Assembly: GCF_004217285.1 (NCBI RefSeq)
Contig: NZ_SHKS01000004.1
Span: 450,921 to 514,920 of the forward strand
DNA: 64,000 bases
Direction of reading: 5' to 3'
DNA from: Streptomyces sp. BK239
GTDB lineage: Bacteria; Actinomycetota; Actinomycetes; Streptomycetales; Streptomycetaceae
The position numbers and the translations under genes were made by a program. The notes under the pieces were generated by a model. That model did no database searches, was not told the DNA's origin, and saw nothing but the letters and a program-made list of their open reading frames with translations. Below, one piece after another: positions 32,441-42,644 of this stretch (its first letter is position 1; each line of letters opens with the position of its first letter).

Positions 32441-35400
32441 GTGATCTTCTCCCCTACCCAGCGGGCGAGTTCGAGCGGACTGAGAGCGGCGACCGGCATG
32501 CCCGCGGCGACGAGCCGGCCCGCGACGCCCGTCGAGTAGCGGGGCCGGCCCGTGTCGTCGAGGCTTGCGCAGCCCAGGACGTGGCAGCCCGCGCCGACCA
32601 GAGCACGGACCTCGGCCAGCAGTCCGCCCAACGGATAGCCCTCCTCGAAGTCGCTGACGACCACGACGAGGGTGCGCGAGGGGACGGCGACCAGTTCACG
32701 CGCGTGCCGCAGCCCCGCCGCGATGTGCGTGCCGCCGCCCACGCTGACCTCGAGGAGCAGCGACAGCGGATCGTCGATGTGCCCGGTGAGGTCGATGACC
32801 TCGGTGGAGAAGGCCAGGAAGTGCGTCGACAGTGTGGGCACCCCGGCCAGCACGGAGGCGGTCAGCGCCGCCCACACCGTGGACGCCTCCATGGACCCCG
32901 ACACGTCCGTCACCAGGATCAGCCGCCAGTCCGCGGCCCGCTTGGCGCGGGTGCGGAAGACCGGACGCTCGGGAACGACGTGCACCCTTCCGTCGGGGCC
33001 CCGGCGCGCGTTCACCAGATTCGCCCGCAGGGTGCGGGGCAGGTCCAGGCCGCCGCCCGGGCGCCGGCTGGGGCGCGGCAGGGCCGTGCCGTGCAGGGCG
33101 GGCCGCAGACGGGTGGCCAGCTCACGCGTCAGCGCGTCGACCAGTCGCCGCACGAGCGGACGCAGCGCCGCCAGCCGGGCCTCGGGCAGTCCGCCCGCGT
33201 GCCGCAGCACCGTCCGCAGCAGGTCCACCGAGGGGCGCACGCTGTCGGCGTCCAGTTCGGCGAGCACGTCCCTGCGGCCCGACGCGGCGGCCGCCGCCAG
33301 CACCTCCTCCCGGATGCCGGGGCCGAACAACGCGGCCAGCTCCTGCGACCACTCCCGCACGCCGGGATACGGCGCCTCCCGGCCTCCGCGCCCGCCAGGG
33401 CCGGACGGCTCGCCCCGGCTGCCCTCGCCACGCCCGCTGCCGTACAACTCGTCGAGGGCGGTCGCCAACGAGACGGCAGCGGGCGGCAACGCGTCCCCAC
33501 GCCGACCGAGGACGAGCCGCCAGCGATCGGCGGGGGCGAGGAGCCGCTCCTCCTCCGGAGGAACGGCGAGGGGGGAGACGTCCTCGGTGCCGCCCCGGCG
33601 GCCGGATGCCGCACCGGTGCCCGCCCCGACGTCGACCCCGGCTCCGACGTCAAGCCCGGCTCCGGCGTCGACCCCGCCTCCTGCGTCACCCCCGGCTCCG
33701 GCGTCGACCCCGCCTCCTGCGTCACCCCCGGCTCCGACGGCCGCCCCGGTGTCAGCCGCGGCCGAGGCCGCCGCGTTCGCCTGGTTCCCGTCGGCCTGGG
33801 TGGTCCTCGCACGGGGTGTGTCCGACGCTCCCGTCCTGCCCCCGGCCCCAACGCCCCCGGCGGGCAGCAGTCCCAGCGCGCGCAGCGCCTCGCGGGCCGT
33901 GAGGTCCGACCGGGTCCAGGCGGCCAGCGCGATCGGGTCGACGCCCTCAGTGTCGGTCACGCGTGTGCCGCCGAGACGTTCCTCGACGGCGGTGAGGAGG
34001 CGGTCGCGGGCGGCAGGGCTCAGCGCGTCGAACCCGCCCCGCAGAGCGGGAAGCCGCTCGAGGAACTCCCGGTCCGCCAGCTCCGACACCCGGTCGAGCA
34101 GCGGCTCCAGCGCGGGCACGGCCGCCTCCAGCAGCGGGCCCGCGACGGTCAGCAGCCCCGTGAGGCGCGCGGTCAGCGCGGACCGCGTGTCAGGGTCGAC
34201 GGCCCCGTCGACCCACGAGGCGACGCGCTCACCGAAGTCCCGGGCGTCCTCGTGGCCGAGCAGGACCCGTACGGCGCCGGCCGCCCCGCGCATCAGCGGC
34301 GAGCCGTCGGCGGCCAGCCGGCCGAGCGCATCGGTGAGACGGATGCCGCCCGACCGGTCGGCCCGCTGGGCCAGATCGAGCAGGGCATGGGCGTCGGCGC
34401 GGTCCTCGGACCCCGTCAGTCCGTCCACCTGCCGGACCGCGGCCGCGGTGAGCAACTCGGCCGCGTCGGTCACCCGGTCCGTGCGCTCCGCAGGATCGAG
34501 CCCCGCGAAGTGGCCGGCTCGCAGTCGGTCCAACAGGGCCAGCCCGGCGAGGAGTTCGGGCAGAGTGCCGGCCGGCGGCAGGACTTCGGTGACGTCGTCG
34601 AGGCGTTCGTCCGTGAGCGCGCCCAGGCCGCACTCCGCCGCGCCCGCCAGTCCCGCCAACACCTGCGCGGCCGTCGGTCCGCCCTCGTCCCGCTCGGCGC
34701 GCCGCCGCTCACGCAGCACGCCCTCGGCGGCCTGCGCCGGGGTCACGCCGCGCATGCCGGCGGCGGTCAGCATCGCGGCCGTGGCGGGCGTCCAGCGCAC
34801 CTCCCAGCGCGAGGTGAGCGCCTCGGCTCCGCCCGCGCCGACGACCTCCCTGGCCTCCCCGTACGGCACCCCGCACACCGTCAGCCGGCGCAGCAGCAGC
34901 TCGCGGCGGCGGTCCAGGTCGGAGCGCAGCGGGTCCAGGCGCAGATCACGAGCCCGACTCTCACCGCCCTGTGCCGGCCCGGGCAGCCCGAGCGCCGCCA
35001 CCTCGTCCTCGACCGCCGGGGCGAGTCCGCTGCGGGGCGCGTCCGGCGCGGGCCGCCCGGTACGGCTGCCGACGAGCACCTGCTCCATCGCCCGCGCCAC
35101 CGCCCGGCCCCGCCCGTACGGCTCACCCTGTGCGAGGACCGTCTGCACCGCTTCGACCAACTCTCCCCGGCCGGCGGCGGGCAGCCGCCTCAGCCGGGCG
35201 AGGTCGGAGGCGAGGCGGACGATCTCGCGGGCGTCGGCGGGGCCCGACGGGTGCCCGAGGGCGCGCAGCTCCGCGCACACCCGCACGGCCGCCCGTGTCA
35301 ACGCCTCCTCCAGCGCCGCCGGATCGCCGGCCGCGCGCAGCACCATGTCCTGCCACTCCGGGTCCCGGATGCCCGCCGGATAACCGGACCGCTCGTCGAG

Positions 35401-36270
35401 CAGGGCGTAGGCGTACGGGATGAGCGACGTGGTCCACGTGGAACCGCTCGTCGCGTCCAGCACCTGCGGTGCCGCGTCCCCCGGGACAGGGCTCGCCAGC
35501 GCGGGGGCGTGGAAGGCCCCGACCACGGCGGCGGCCCGCTGCCCGCCCGCCGTCGCCTCGGCCAGCCGGGCCCGCATCCACCGCTCGCGCCGCAGGTCCA
35601 CCCCGGGCACCCCGCCCTGCGCGACCGCGTCCGCGCGCAGCGCCCACCCGGTGAGCAGGGCCGCCCGGCGCAGCGCCTCGGGCGGCGAGCCGGGGGCGGT
35701 CGCCTCGACCAGCCGGTCCCACAGATCGTCGCCCGGCCGTCCCGTCAACCGGGCCCGCAACGCCCCGGCGAGCCCCGGCCTCCAGGCCTCGGACGCGGAA
35801 TGCCGCCCGCTCTCCTGCCACGCCCGGTCGGCGAGCGGCAGATCGCAGGCGACCACCGGCGTCCCGCGCCGGGCGGCCCACCGCACGGCGGCCAGCTCGG
35901 GCGAGAAGTCGGCGAACGGATAGAACGCCGGCCCCTCACCGCCCCGCCCGCCCCCGGGAGCCGCGGCGAGCGCGACCGGGGCCACCGTCTCCTCGTGTCC
36001 GAGCCACGGCAGCCACTCCTGCATCTCCGCGGGCAGTTCGACGAGCAGCACGTCCGGCTCCGCCGCGTCGAGCAGCGCGGGCACGGCGGCGGCCAGCGAG
36101 GGCGCGTGGTGCCGCACGCCGATCAGATAGGGGGCGTCCGGCCCGGTGAGGGCGGCGAGCGCCTCGGCGGGCGTGCCGGTCAGGGTTGCGAGTGCCTCGG
36201 CGGGCGTACCGGTCCCGCTCTCGGTGTCGTCGCCGGGGCCGGAGAGGGCAGGGGCGGGGGTGAGGGACAC
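32437..36270 (-). CDS. DUF5682-VWA fusion protein (YehM+YehP-like)
   Basis: 1277 residues. N-terminal DUF5682-like region (~40-600) recognised from LIGVRHHAPSLAAAVPALL, PDVLLVELPAEM and AFYPFADFSPELAAVRWA. A low-complexity Gly/Asp/Ala linker (~790-900) carries a 12-residue repeat. The C-terminus (~1090-1277) is a VWA domain with MIDAS LVTDVSGSMEAST and VVVVSDFEEGYP. In E. coli the corresponding parts are separate genes (yehM, yehP). GTG 36270 is chosen because GGAGGG lies nine bases upstream, inside the end of the MoxR gene. Probable role: VWA adaptor of the adjacent MoxR ATPase. Confidence 0.87.
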   Translation of the reverse strand: MSLTPAPALSGPGDDTESGTGTPAEALATLTGTPAEALAALTGPDAPYLIGVRHHAPSLAAAVPALLDAAEPDVLLVELPAEMQEWLPWLGHEETVAPVALAAAPGGGRGGEGPAFYPFADFSPELAAVRWAARRGTPVVACDLPLADRAWQESGRHSASEAWRPGLAGALRARLTGRPGDDLWDRLVEATAPGSPPEALRRAALLTGWALRADAVAQGGVPGVDLRRERWMRARLAEATAGGQRAAAVVGAFHAPALASPVPGDAAPQVLDATSGSTWTTSLIPYAYALLDERSGYPAGIRDPEWQDMVLRAAGDPAALEEALTRAAVRVCAELRALGHPSGPADAREIVRLASDLARLRRLPAAGRGELVEAVQTVLAQGEPYGRGRAVARAMEQVLVGSRTGRPAPDAPRSGLAPAVEDEVAALGLPGPAQGGESRARDLRLDPLRSDLDRRRELLLRRLTVCGVPYGEAREVVGAGGAEALTSRWEVRWTPATAAMLTAAGMRGVTPAQAAEGVLRERRRAERDEGGPTAAQVLAGLAGAAECGLGALTDERLDDVTEVLPPAGTLPELLAGLALLDRLRAGHFAGLDPAERTDRVTDAAELLTAAAVRQVDGLTGSEDRADAHALLDLAQRADRSGGIRLTDALGRLAADGSPLMRGAAGAVRVLLGHEDARDFGERVASWVDGAVDPDTRSALTARLTGLLTVAGPLLEAAVPALEPLLDRVSELADREFLERLPALRGGFDALSPAARDRLLTAVEERLGGTRVTDTEGVDPIALAAWTRSDLTAREALRALGLLPAGGVGAGGRTGASDTPRARTTQADGNQANAAASAAADTGAAVGAGGDAGGGVDAGAGGDAGGGVDAGAGLDVGAGVDVGAGTGAASGRRGGTEDVSPLAVPPEEERLLAPADRWRLVLGRRGDALPPAAVSLATALDELYGSGRGEGSRGEPSGPGGRGGREAPYPGVREWSQELAALFGPGIREEVLAAAAASGRRDVLAELDADSVRPSVDLLRTVLRHAGGLPEARLAALRPLVRRLVDALTRELATRLRPALHGTALPRPSRRPGGGLDLPRTLRANLVNARRGPDGRVHVVPERPVFRTRAKRAADWRLILVTDVSGSMEASTVWAALTASVLAGVPTLSTHFLAFSTEVIDLTGHIDDPLSLLLEVSVGGGTHIAAGLRHARELVAVPSRTLVVVVSDFEEGYPLGGLLAEVRALVGAGCHVLGCASLDDTGRPRYSTGVAGRLVAAGMPVAALSPLELARWVGEKIT
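33658..33741. repeat. 36-bp internal tandem repeat in the DUF5682-VWA gene
   Basis: The segment starting GGCTCCGGCGTCGACCCC at 33658 recurs at 33694, and its start again at 33730; the period is 36 bases (12 codons). It encodes the Gly/Asp/Ala linker, so copy number can vary without changing frame. Confidence 0.8.
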
Positions 36271-36274
36271 GGCG

Positions 36275-37474
36275 TCAGCCCTCCAGGACCGTGCGCAGGT
36301 CCCACAGGGTGCGCCAGGTGGCGGAGCCCTGCTCGGCACGCCGGCGGACCGGGCCGTCCCAGTAGCCGCGCAGCCGCGCCGCGTCGGCGGGGTCGTCCTT
36401 GCGGACCACGCCGAGCAGATGCCCCGGCAGCAGGCCGAGCACATCACGGTCGCCGGGGAAGTACGCCGCGGCCAGCGCCAGCGCGCCCGCGACGGACACG
36501 GCCTCGGCGGTGCTCATCACCGTCGACGGCCGCTCCACCTCCCACCCCTCCGCGGACCGGCCCTCGCGCAGGTCCCGGAAGGCGGTGACGAGGGCCTCCA
36601 GGACGGCGTCGTCGACCTGGAAGGGCGCGCCGGCCCGCTCCACGGAGGCCCGCGCCTGACCGCGCACCAGCGCCGTCTCCGAGTCGAGGTCCGAAATCGG
36701 ACCCACCGTCTCGAAGTTGAACCGCCGCTTGAGGGCCGCGGACATCTCGGAGACGCCCTTGTCCCGCAGGTTGGCGGTGGCGATGAGGTTGAAGCCCGGA
36801 GCCGCGTGCGCCAACGCGTCCTCGGTGCCGGACAGTTCGGGAACGGCGATGCGCCGCTCGGAGAGCAGCGACACCAGGGAGTCCTGCACCTCGGGCAGAC
36901 AGCGCGTCACCTCCTCCACCCGGGCGATGCCGCCCCGCCGCATCGCCGTCAGCACCGGCGACGGCACCAGCGCCTGACGGCTGGGGCCCTGCGCGAGCAA
37001 CAGGGCATAGTTCCAGCCGTACTTGAGCTGGTCCTCCGTGGTGCCGGCGGTGCCCTGCACGACCAGGCCGCTGGTGCCGCAGACCGCGGCCGACAGCAGC
37101 TCCGACAGCATCGACTTCGCGGTGCCGGGCTCGCCGACGAGCAGCAGGCCCCGCTCGCCCGCCAGAGTCACCACACACCGCTCGACCAGTGCCCGGTCAC
37201 CGACGAACTTGCGCTCGACCACGAGCCGGCGCGGCACCCCCTCGGGAGCGTGCGCGCCGTCGGGCAGCTTCAGGGCCCGGCCCTCGCTGCCCATGACGAA
37301 CGTGACCACCGCGCGCGGGGTCAGCCGCCAGGCCGGCGGACGCGGTCCGTCGTCGTACGCGGCGAGGAAGGCCAGCTCGACGGCGTGCCGGTCCTCGGGC
37401 GGCACGATCTGGCGGGCGGGCACCGACTCGGAGGCGGAGCCCGGGTCGGACAGGGAGACGGGGACAGTGGTCAT
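36275..37474 (-). CDS. MoxR-family AAA+ ATPase, YehL-like (upstream module)
   Basis: 399 residues. Walker A GEPGTAKS (114-121); the Walker B position reads GIARVEEVTR (~182-191), with Glu where Asp is usual; sensor 1 NLIATANLRDKG; arginine finger ALKRRFNFE (~248-255). A helical region precedes the ATPase core. Gene context (DUF5682, VWA, SWIM, DUF4132) places it with the YehL subfamily of MoxR proteins. The start is ATG 37474, with GGAAGAA about 11 bases upstream; an in-frame upstream extension has no support. It lies 52 bases after the 1705-residue gene and the next gene starts four bases after its stop. Confidence 0.88.
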   Translation of the reverse strand: MTTVPVSLSDPGSASESVPARQIVPPEDRHAVELAFLAAYDDGPRPPAWRLTPRAVVTFVMGSEGRALKLPDGAHAPEGVPRRLVVERKFVGDRALVERCVVTLAGERGLLLVGEPGTAKSMLSELLSAAVCGTSGLVVQGTAGTTEDQLKYGWNYALLLAQGPSRQALVPSPVLTAMRRGGIARVEEVTRCLPEVQDSLVSLLSERRIAVPELSGTEDALAHAAPGFNLIATANLRDKGVSEMSAALKRRFNFETVGPISDLDSETALVRGQARASVERAGAPFQVDDAVLEALVTAFRDLREGRSAEGWEVERPSTVMSTAEAVSVAGALALAAAYFPGDRDVLGLLPGHLLGVVRKDDPADAARLRGYWDGPVRRRAEQGSATWRTLWDLRTVLEG

Positions 37475-37526
37475 CGGCGCGGGTTCTTCCGGGTAGGGCG
37501 GGCGGGACGGGTGCGGGGGACGGACG

Positions 37527-40500
37527 TCATCGGCGTCGGCCCTTGCGGGTGGCGCGGGTCGTGAGCTCCTCGTACGCCGGGGCGTCGCCGGACCGCACAC
37601 GGGCCCACGCCCGCTCGAACAGCTCCGGCACCGGCAGCAGCGGGACGGCGCGCGCCGAACCGAAGACCGGGTAGAGGCCTTCCTTCCAGATCTCCACCGG
37701 CAGCGCGGGAGCCTTCAGATCGCGCCAGCCGCAGGGCAGGAAGAGAGTGCGCCCGGCACGCGGCCGCCTGGCCTCCACGACCAGGCCGGTGGCGGCGAGC
37801 TCGGCCCGGGCCTTCTTCAGCCGCGCGGGCTTCCAGCCGGTCCAGCGGGCGCAGTTGCGGTCCGTCGGATCCGGCAGCGCCAGCAGCTGGAGGTAGAGCG
37901 CCGCCGCGTCCTCGCCGAGCCGGTGCGCCTCGGCGACCTCCGTCACCAGCCCGGGCACGCTCACGGTCGGGTCCTGGGCGTGCCCGGCGAACTCCCCGCC
38001 ACCGGTTCCGGCCGCGCACGCGCGGGCCAGCTCGTCGTCGAGGATCGTGCGCAGAGCCCGCAGGCCCATGCCACGCCCGGACCCGACCAGCCCCTCCACC
38101 AGCCCGAACACCGGGTCCGTCGGCCCGGACAGCGCGGCCGGGCGGACCAGGACCGCTTCCTGCTCCCCGTACCACGGACGCAGGACCAGCGCCTCGCCCA
38201 GCGGGGTCAGACCGTCGGCGTCCGAACCGCCGCCGTCGCTCAGCCCGTACGCCTTGCGCAGCCCGACCGCCGTCGAACCGCCCTTCTCCGCCCAGGAGAC
38301 GTCGAGGTCGAGCAGCAGTCCCGGATCGGCGACGCGGCGGCGCAGCGCGGCCAGGCCCCCGGGCAGCGCGGCGCGCAGCGGGTGCCCGTACGGCAGCGCG
38401 TAGGCGAGCCCCGCCAGCGCGCTCACCGCCTGCGTCAGCTGATACCGCCCGGGCAGCGCCGCGGCGTCGTCGGGGACGAGCTCGCCGCCCTTGTCGGGGC
38501 GCTGCACCGTGGTACGGCTGATCCAGGGGGTCCGCGCCGGATTGAGCACGGCCTCGGCGGAGCCCGCCGGCACGCCCGTGAGGCCGAGGTCGGCCGCGAG
38601 GTCCTCGGGCAGCCGCACGAACCCGCCGAGCCGCTCCTCCCACACCCGGCCCGCGGCCGCCGTGTCCGGACCGGCGGCCCACAGGTCGCCGGGGCTCGCG
38701 GGCAGCAGCGCCCCGATCAGCGCAGCCCGGTCACCGGACCCGAGTGAACCCAACAGACCGTCACCGAATGTCTTCTGACGTGGTTTCAGACCTATCGCGG
38801 TGAGCGTCTCGGTGGAGATCTCGGGAGGCTTCCCCACGAGCAGCAACGCGGCCTGCACGGGACCCAGCCCGCCCCGCGTCGCCTCCGCCAGGGCCGCCGG
38901 AGCCTCCGGCTGCCAGGGCGCGGCGCCCTTGTCCCGGATCAGCCCGGTCACCGCGGAGAGCGCCTCGGCGTCGAACACCGGCGGGCGCGCGGTCTCCTTG
39001 ACGAGGACGAAGTGCGCGACCGCACCGAACGCACCGGCCGGATCGTGGTCAAGGGCCAGCCAGTTCACCGTCCCGCTCCCGCGGTCCACGCTCTGGCAGC
39101 CCAGGATCACGACGGTCCGGCCCGCGCGGCGCAGCACCTGGCCGACACGCTCCTGCTTGTCGTGCGGCTCGCTCAGCACGACCTCCCGCAGCGCGCCGCC
39201 CCCCGAAGCCGCCAGCGGACCGTCCACTACCGCCTCGAACAGCAGGAGCAGCGCCTCCCGGTGCGCCTCGGTGAGGGCCGGGGACGCGGCGCGGTAGGCG
39301 AGCGGACGCAGCGCGCCCAGCACGGACGGCCAGACCAGGCCGATGCCGGGGACGGTGAACTCGTCGCTGCGCCACCCGTCGCAGCCGGCGTCGAGCGCGG
39401 AGCGCCGGGGCAGCGGCTTGCCGTCGGCGGGCTTCCCGGACAGCACATGGTTCACCGCGCGGATCTGCCGCAACGCGGTCCAACTGGCCCTGCCGTTCCA
39501 CCAGCCGTGCTGGTCGGCGAGTCCGGCGACGGCCTCGCGCAGCGTCTGGTCGTCGCCGTGCTCGGGACTGAGGTCGGCGAACATCCCCTCGGTGCGCCGC
39601 CGGTCCGTCTGCGGACGCCGCTCCGGGGGCGCGACGAAGGAAGCGGTCGACTCCGCCAGGCGCAGCACCGCCCGCACGAGCGAGGCGACGCCGGCCAGCA
39701 CGCGCGGTTCGGCGAGGTCGGGCAGACAGCGGGAGACGACGTCATGCAGGACCTCCTCGACGGAAGGCGCGACGGTGGCGCCGCCCGCGGTGACGACGGC
39801 ACCGGAGGACGGAGCCGTACCGGCGGAAGTCCCTTCCGTGGTCGCGCCGTTCGCCGCCGCCAGGGCCGCACGCTTCAGCAGCGCCGTGCGCTCCGCGAGT
39901 GCCTCGGCCCCCGCGCTCAGCAGTTCGGCGGCGCGGGCGTCGCTCAGCGAGCGCAGCAGGGCCGACGCCCGCTCGTCCCGTGGCCGCAGCGCGTGCCAGA
40001 AGTCGACCGGCGGGACGAGCCGGGTGCCGGCGGCGAACTCCCCACCGCGCTCCAGCGGCGTCAGCCGCCCCAGCTCCCCGGCGGCGGACGTGTCGTCCCC
40101 GGCGTACAGGGCGATCTGCCGGTGCAGCGCGACGACGACGGGCTCGGCGCCACCGGGCAGCCGCAGCGCGCCCACCGGAACGCCCTGTCCGCGCTCCTGC
40201 GTCGCCGGCAGGGCGACCGTGCGCCCGTCCGGCGTCCCGGCGACCGTGCGGGCCTCGGCACCCTCGCCCTCCGTGCGCACCCAGCGGCCGAGCACCCTGC
40301 CGTCCGTGCCGAACGGGCTCTGCTCCAGGCCCGGTTGGAGGGGCAGAACCGCACAGTGCTGCTGCCGCAGGCTCGCGCCCTCCAGGATCCCGGTCCGCAG
40401 GAACGCGGGCAGCGAGGCACGCCCGTGCGTGCCGGTGGCCGGGTCGTACTCCAGCCAGACGTGGTGCCGCCCTTGCCGGCCCTGGCGCCAGTACGAGGTG

Positions 40501-42644
40501 CCGTCGCCGAGGATCGGGCGCCAGGCAGGCACCACCGTGTCGCCGGCGTGCAGCGTCCGCCCGCCGGTGGCCCGACCCCCGCCGGGCAGCGGCAGGGAGG
40601 GCTCGCCCGCGTCCCCGCTCGCGAGCCACCGCGCGGCCTGCTCGCCGCCGACGGTGAACACCTCGTGCGGCCGAGCCGACCAGTAGCCGCGCTGCTTGTT
40701 GTCCTGCCACCACATCACCAGCAGCTCGCCGTCCGTGTAACGGAACGTCGGGCGCTGCCAGCGGTCCAGCTCGACGGGCAGCCGCAGCTCGTGCTCCAGC
40801 CAGATCCCCTGCGGACCGACGACGATCGCCAGGTGCCGGCGCGAGAGGATCAGCGCGGGCCAGGCCTCCTCGACGCGCAGGACGTCCTCGCGGTCGCTCC
40901 GGGTCCGGGCGTCGAGCCGCTCCAGAGCCTCGTCGAGCGCGGGCCAGCCCAGCTCGTCCGGGATGCCGGCGCGCAGCGTACGGCCGAGCAGCGGCCCGGT
41001 CTCGTGGGCGGTGGCCTCGGCGACGGCGGCCGGAGCGACCCGGGCGGCGACCGCGCGGAACGGACGCAGCCGGTCCAGCGCCTCCCGCGCGGCGGGCAGG
41101 CCGCGCGCGGCCGTCAGGGCCTCGGCCGAGTCGTCCAGCCACTCCCGCAGCACGTCGGCGAGCACCGGGTGCCCGGCCAGCCCCTCCACCAGCTGCTCGT
41201 CGGGGCGTTGACTGCTCAGCATGCCCACCGATCGGTACAGCAGACGCCGGTGGCCCGGGTGCGCCGCGAGGGCGGTCAGATCACGCCGTCCGGGCCGGGT
41301 CTCCTTCAGCCACGGCCCCAGCGGCAGGAACACGTCCCGGCCGGCGTCGGGCAGCGTCAACGGCACGTCCCGCGCCGCGCACAGGTCGTACAGGTCGAGA
41401 TCGGCGCCCGCGTGCCAGCGGCTGGTGAACAGGTCCACCGGGCGGCCCTGCGCACGCAGTCGCGGCGCCATCCGCTCCACCAGTGCGAGTGTGGCCGGCG
41501 AGCGGCTGCTGAACGCGGCGCCGTGCTTGCGGTGCAACGACCACCGGCTGAGCCAGTCCGCCGCGTCCACGTCGTCGGCCAGCGCGCCGGCGGTGTCCGG
41601 GTCGTCCGCCGTCGCGCTCGCCGCGGCCGGGTCCGCCGCACCGGTCAGCAGCAGGTCCGCGCCGGTCTCCGCGAGCAGCGCCAGCCACGACTCGTCGTCC
41701 GCGACGGAACGGCCCAGCCCCGCGGGCATGATCTCCAGCAGTCGGCGCCTCACCGCCGGCCGCTCCTCGGCCAGGGCTTTCAGGGTCGTCCGATAGGCGT
41801 TCCAGAAGGAGGCGGGCGCCCGGACCGCCGCGGGCGAGGCGATCAGGTCGGCGACCAGGGCGCGCTCCTCGGCCGCCCGGTCCAGCCCGGCGGCCTTGAT
41901 CAGCCCGCGCGCGTCCTGCGGCAGCGACGCGTAAGGCGGCATGCCGGCCGCGCAGCGCTCCACCGCCAACTGCCGGAACTGCGCCCACGCCTCGGCCGGG
42001 CTGAGCCGCGCCCCCAGCGCTTTCACATGCTCCTTGAGCGCCTTGACGGTCAGCGCGCCGGCGAAGGCGAACTCCAGGAACACCGCCCGCTGCCGATCCT
42101 CGTCCACGGCCAGCGCGTGCACCCGCTCGGCCTCGCGGGCCTTGCCGAAGAAGGCCGCGGCGTAGGCGGTGTTCTCGTGCTGGAGGAAGACCCGGGCGGC
42201 CTGCTCGTAGAAGGTCGGCAGGAAGTGCGGCACGGCCCGCCCGAGTCGCTCTCCGAGCGCCTCGAAGCCCTCCTTGGCGGCGCCGGGGCGGGACTTGGCC
42301 TGCCGGGCGAGCCGCTCGACGTCCTTGACCAGTGCCAGCGCGTGGTGGCCGTTGGCCGGGTCGTTGACCAGCGCCCACGCCGGGAAGCCGAGCGTCTCCT
42401 TGCGGACCTGGCCGACCTCGGGCGTCTCCGGTTCCCGGGCCAGCCCGAGGAAGTCCAGCGCGAGGTCCTCGGCCTCCCCGAGCGTGCCCGGCACGAGCCG
42501 CACGACGCTGCGGCCGGCCAGCGCCGCATGGGTGTACGTGCGGACGGTGAGGACGTCGGCGTCGGCCCGGTCGGTGGAGCCGGGCGGCAGTACCGCGCCC
42601 GCGTCGAGCAGCGCGGCCGCCGTGGTCTCGTCGTAGGTCGTCAT
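37527..42644 (-). CDS. Giant 1705-residue protein of the MoxR/VWA/DUF4132 locus
   Basis: 1705 residues, soluble, mostly helical with beta-rich middle (WYWRQG-like Trp/Tyr-rich segments around 640-760). No signal peptide, nucleotide-binding or protease motif is visible. N-terminus: TTYDETTAAALLDAGAVLPP. The C-terminal ~250 residues include a possible winged-helix-like stretch (WTGWKPARLKKARAELAATG, then LVVEARRPRAGRTLFLP), so DNA binding is possible. The ATG at 42644 overlaps the stop of the DUF4132 gene (ATGA). Large partner proteins of this kind accompany YehL-type MoxR loci, but the role is unknown. Confidence 0.8.
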   Translation of the reverse strand: MTTYDETTAAALLDAGAVLPPGSTDRADADVLTVRTYTHAALAGRSVVRLVPGTLGEAEDLALDFLGLAREPETPEVGQVRKETLGFPAWALVNDPANGHHALALVKDVERLARQAKSRPGAAKEGFEALGERLGRAVPHFLPTFYEQAARVFLQHENTAYAAAFFGKAREAERVHALAVDEDRQRAVFLEFAFAGALTVKALKEHVKALGARLSPAEAWAQFRQLAVERCAAGMPPYASLPQDARGLIKAAGLDRAAEERALVADLIASPAAVRAPASFWNAYRTTLKALAEERPAVRRRLLEIMPAGLGRSVADDESWLALLAETGADLLLTGAADPAAASATADDPDTAGALADDVDAADWLSRWSLHRKHGAAFSSRSPATLALVERMAPRLRAQGRPVDLFTSRWHAGADLDLYDLCAARDVPLTLPDAGRDVFLPLGPWLKETRPGRRDLTALAAHPGHRRLLYRSVGMLSSQRPDEQLVEGLAGHPVLADVLREWLDDSAEALTAARGLPAAREALDRLRPFRAVAARVAPAAVAEATAHETGPLLGRTLRAGIPDELGWPALDEALERLDARTRSDREDVLRVEEAWPALILSRRHLAIVVGPQGIWLEHELRLPVELDRWQRPTFRYTDGELLVMWWQDNKQRGYWSARPHEVFTVGGEQAARWLASGDAGEPSLPLPGGGRATGGRTLHAGDTVVPAWRPILGDGTSYWRQGRQGRHHVWLEYDPATGTHGRASLPAFLRTGILEGASLRQQHCAVLPLQPGLEQSPFGTDGRVLGRWVRTEGEGAEARTVAGTPDGRTVALPATQERGQGVPVGALRLPGGAEPVVVALHRQIALYAGDDTSAAGELGRLTPLERGGEFAAGTRLVPPVDFWHALRPRDERASALLRSLSDARAAELLSAGAEALAERTALLKRAALAAANGATTEGTSAGTAPSSGAVVTAGGATVAPSVEEVLHDVVSRCLPDLAEPRVLAGVASLVRAVLRLAESTASFVAPPERRPQTDRRRTEGMFADLSPEHGDDQTLREAVAGLADQHGWWNGRASWTALRQIRAVNHVLSGKPADGKPLPRRSALDAGCDGWRSDEFTVPGIGLVWPSVLGALRPLAYRAASPALTEAHREALLLLFEAVVDGPLAASGGGALREVVLSEPHDKQERVGQVLRRAGRTVVILGCQSVDRGSGTVNWLALDHDPAGAFGAVAHFVLVKETARPPVFDAEALSAVTGLIRDKGAAPWQPEAPAALAEATRGGLGPVQAALLLVGKPPEISTETLTAIGLKPRQKTFGDGLLGSLGSGDRAALIGALLPASPGDLWAAGPDTAAAGRVWEERLGGFVRLPEDLAADLGLTGVPAGSAEAVLNPARTPWISRTTVQRPDKGGELVPDDAAALPGRYQLTQAVSALAGLAYALPYGHPLRAALPGGLAALRRRVADPGLLLDLDVSWAEKGGSTAVGLRKAYGLSDGGGSDADGLTPLGEALVLRPWYGEQEAVLVRPAALSGPTDPVFGLVEGLVGSGRGMGLRALRTILDDELARACAAGTGGGEFAGHAQDPTVSVPGLVTEVAEAHRLGEDAAALYLQLLALPDPTDRNCARWTGWKPARLKKARAELAATGLVVEARRPRAGRTLFLPCGWRDLKAPALPVEIWKEGLYPVFGSARAVPLLPVPELFERAWARVRSGDAPAYEELTTRATRKGRRR

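Noticed and set aside
32581..36588. Very long open frame (over 1300 codons) on the plus strand
   Set aside because: It is antisense to the MoxR/DUF5682-VWA genes, is Arg/Gly/Pro-rich and follows from GC3 bias of the real gene on the other strand.
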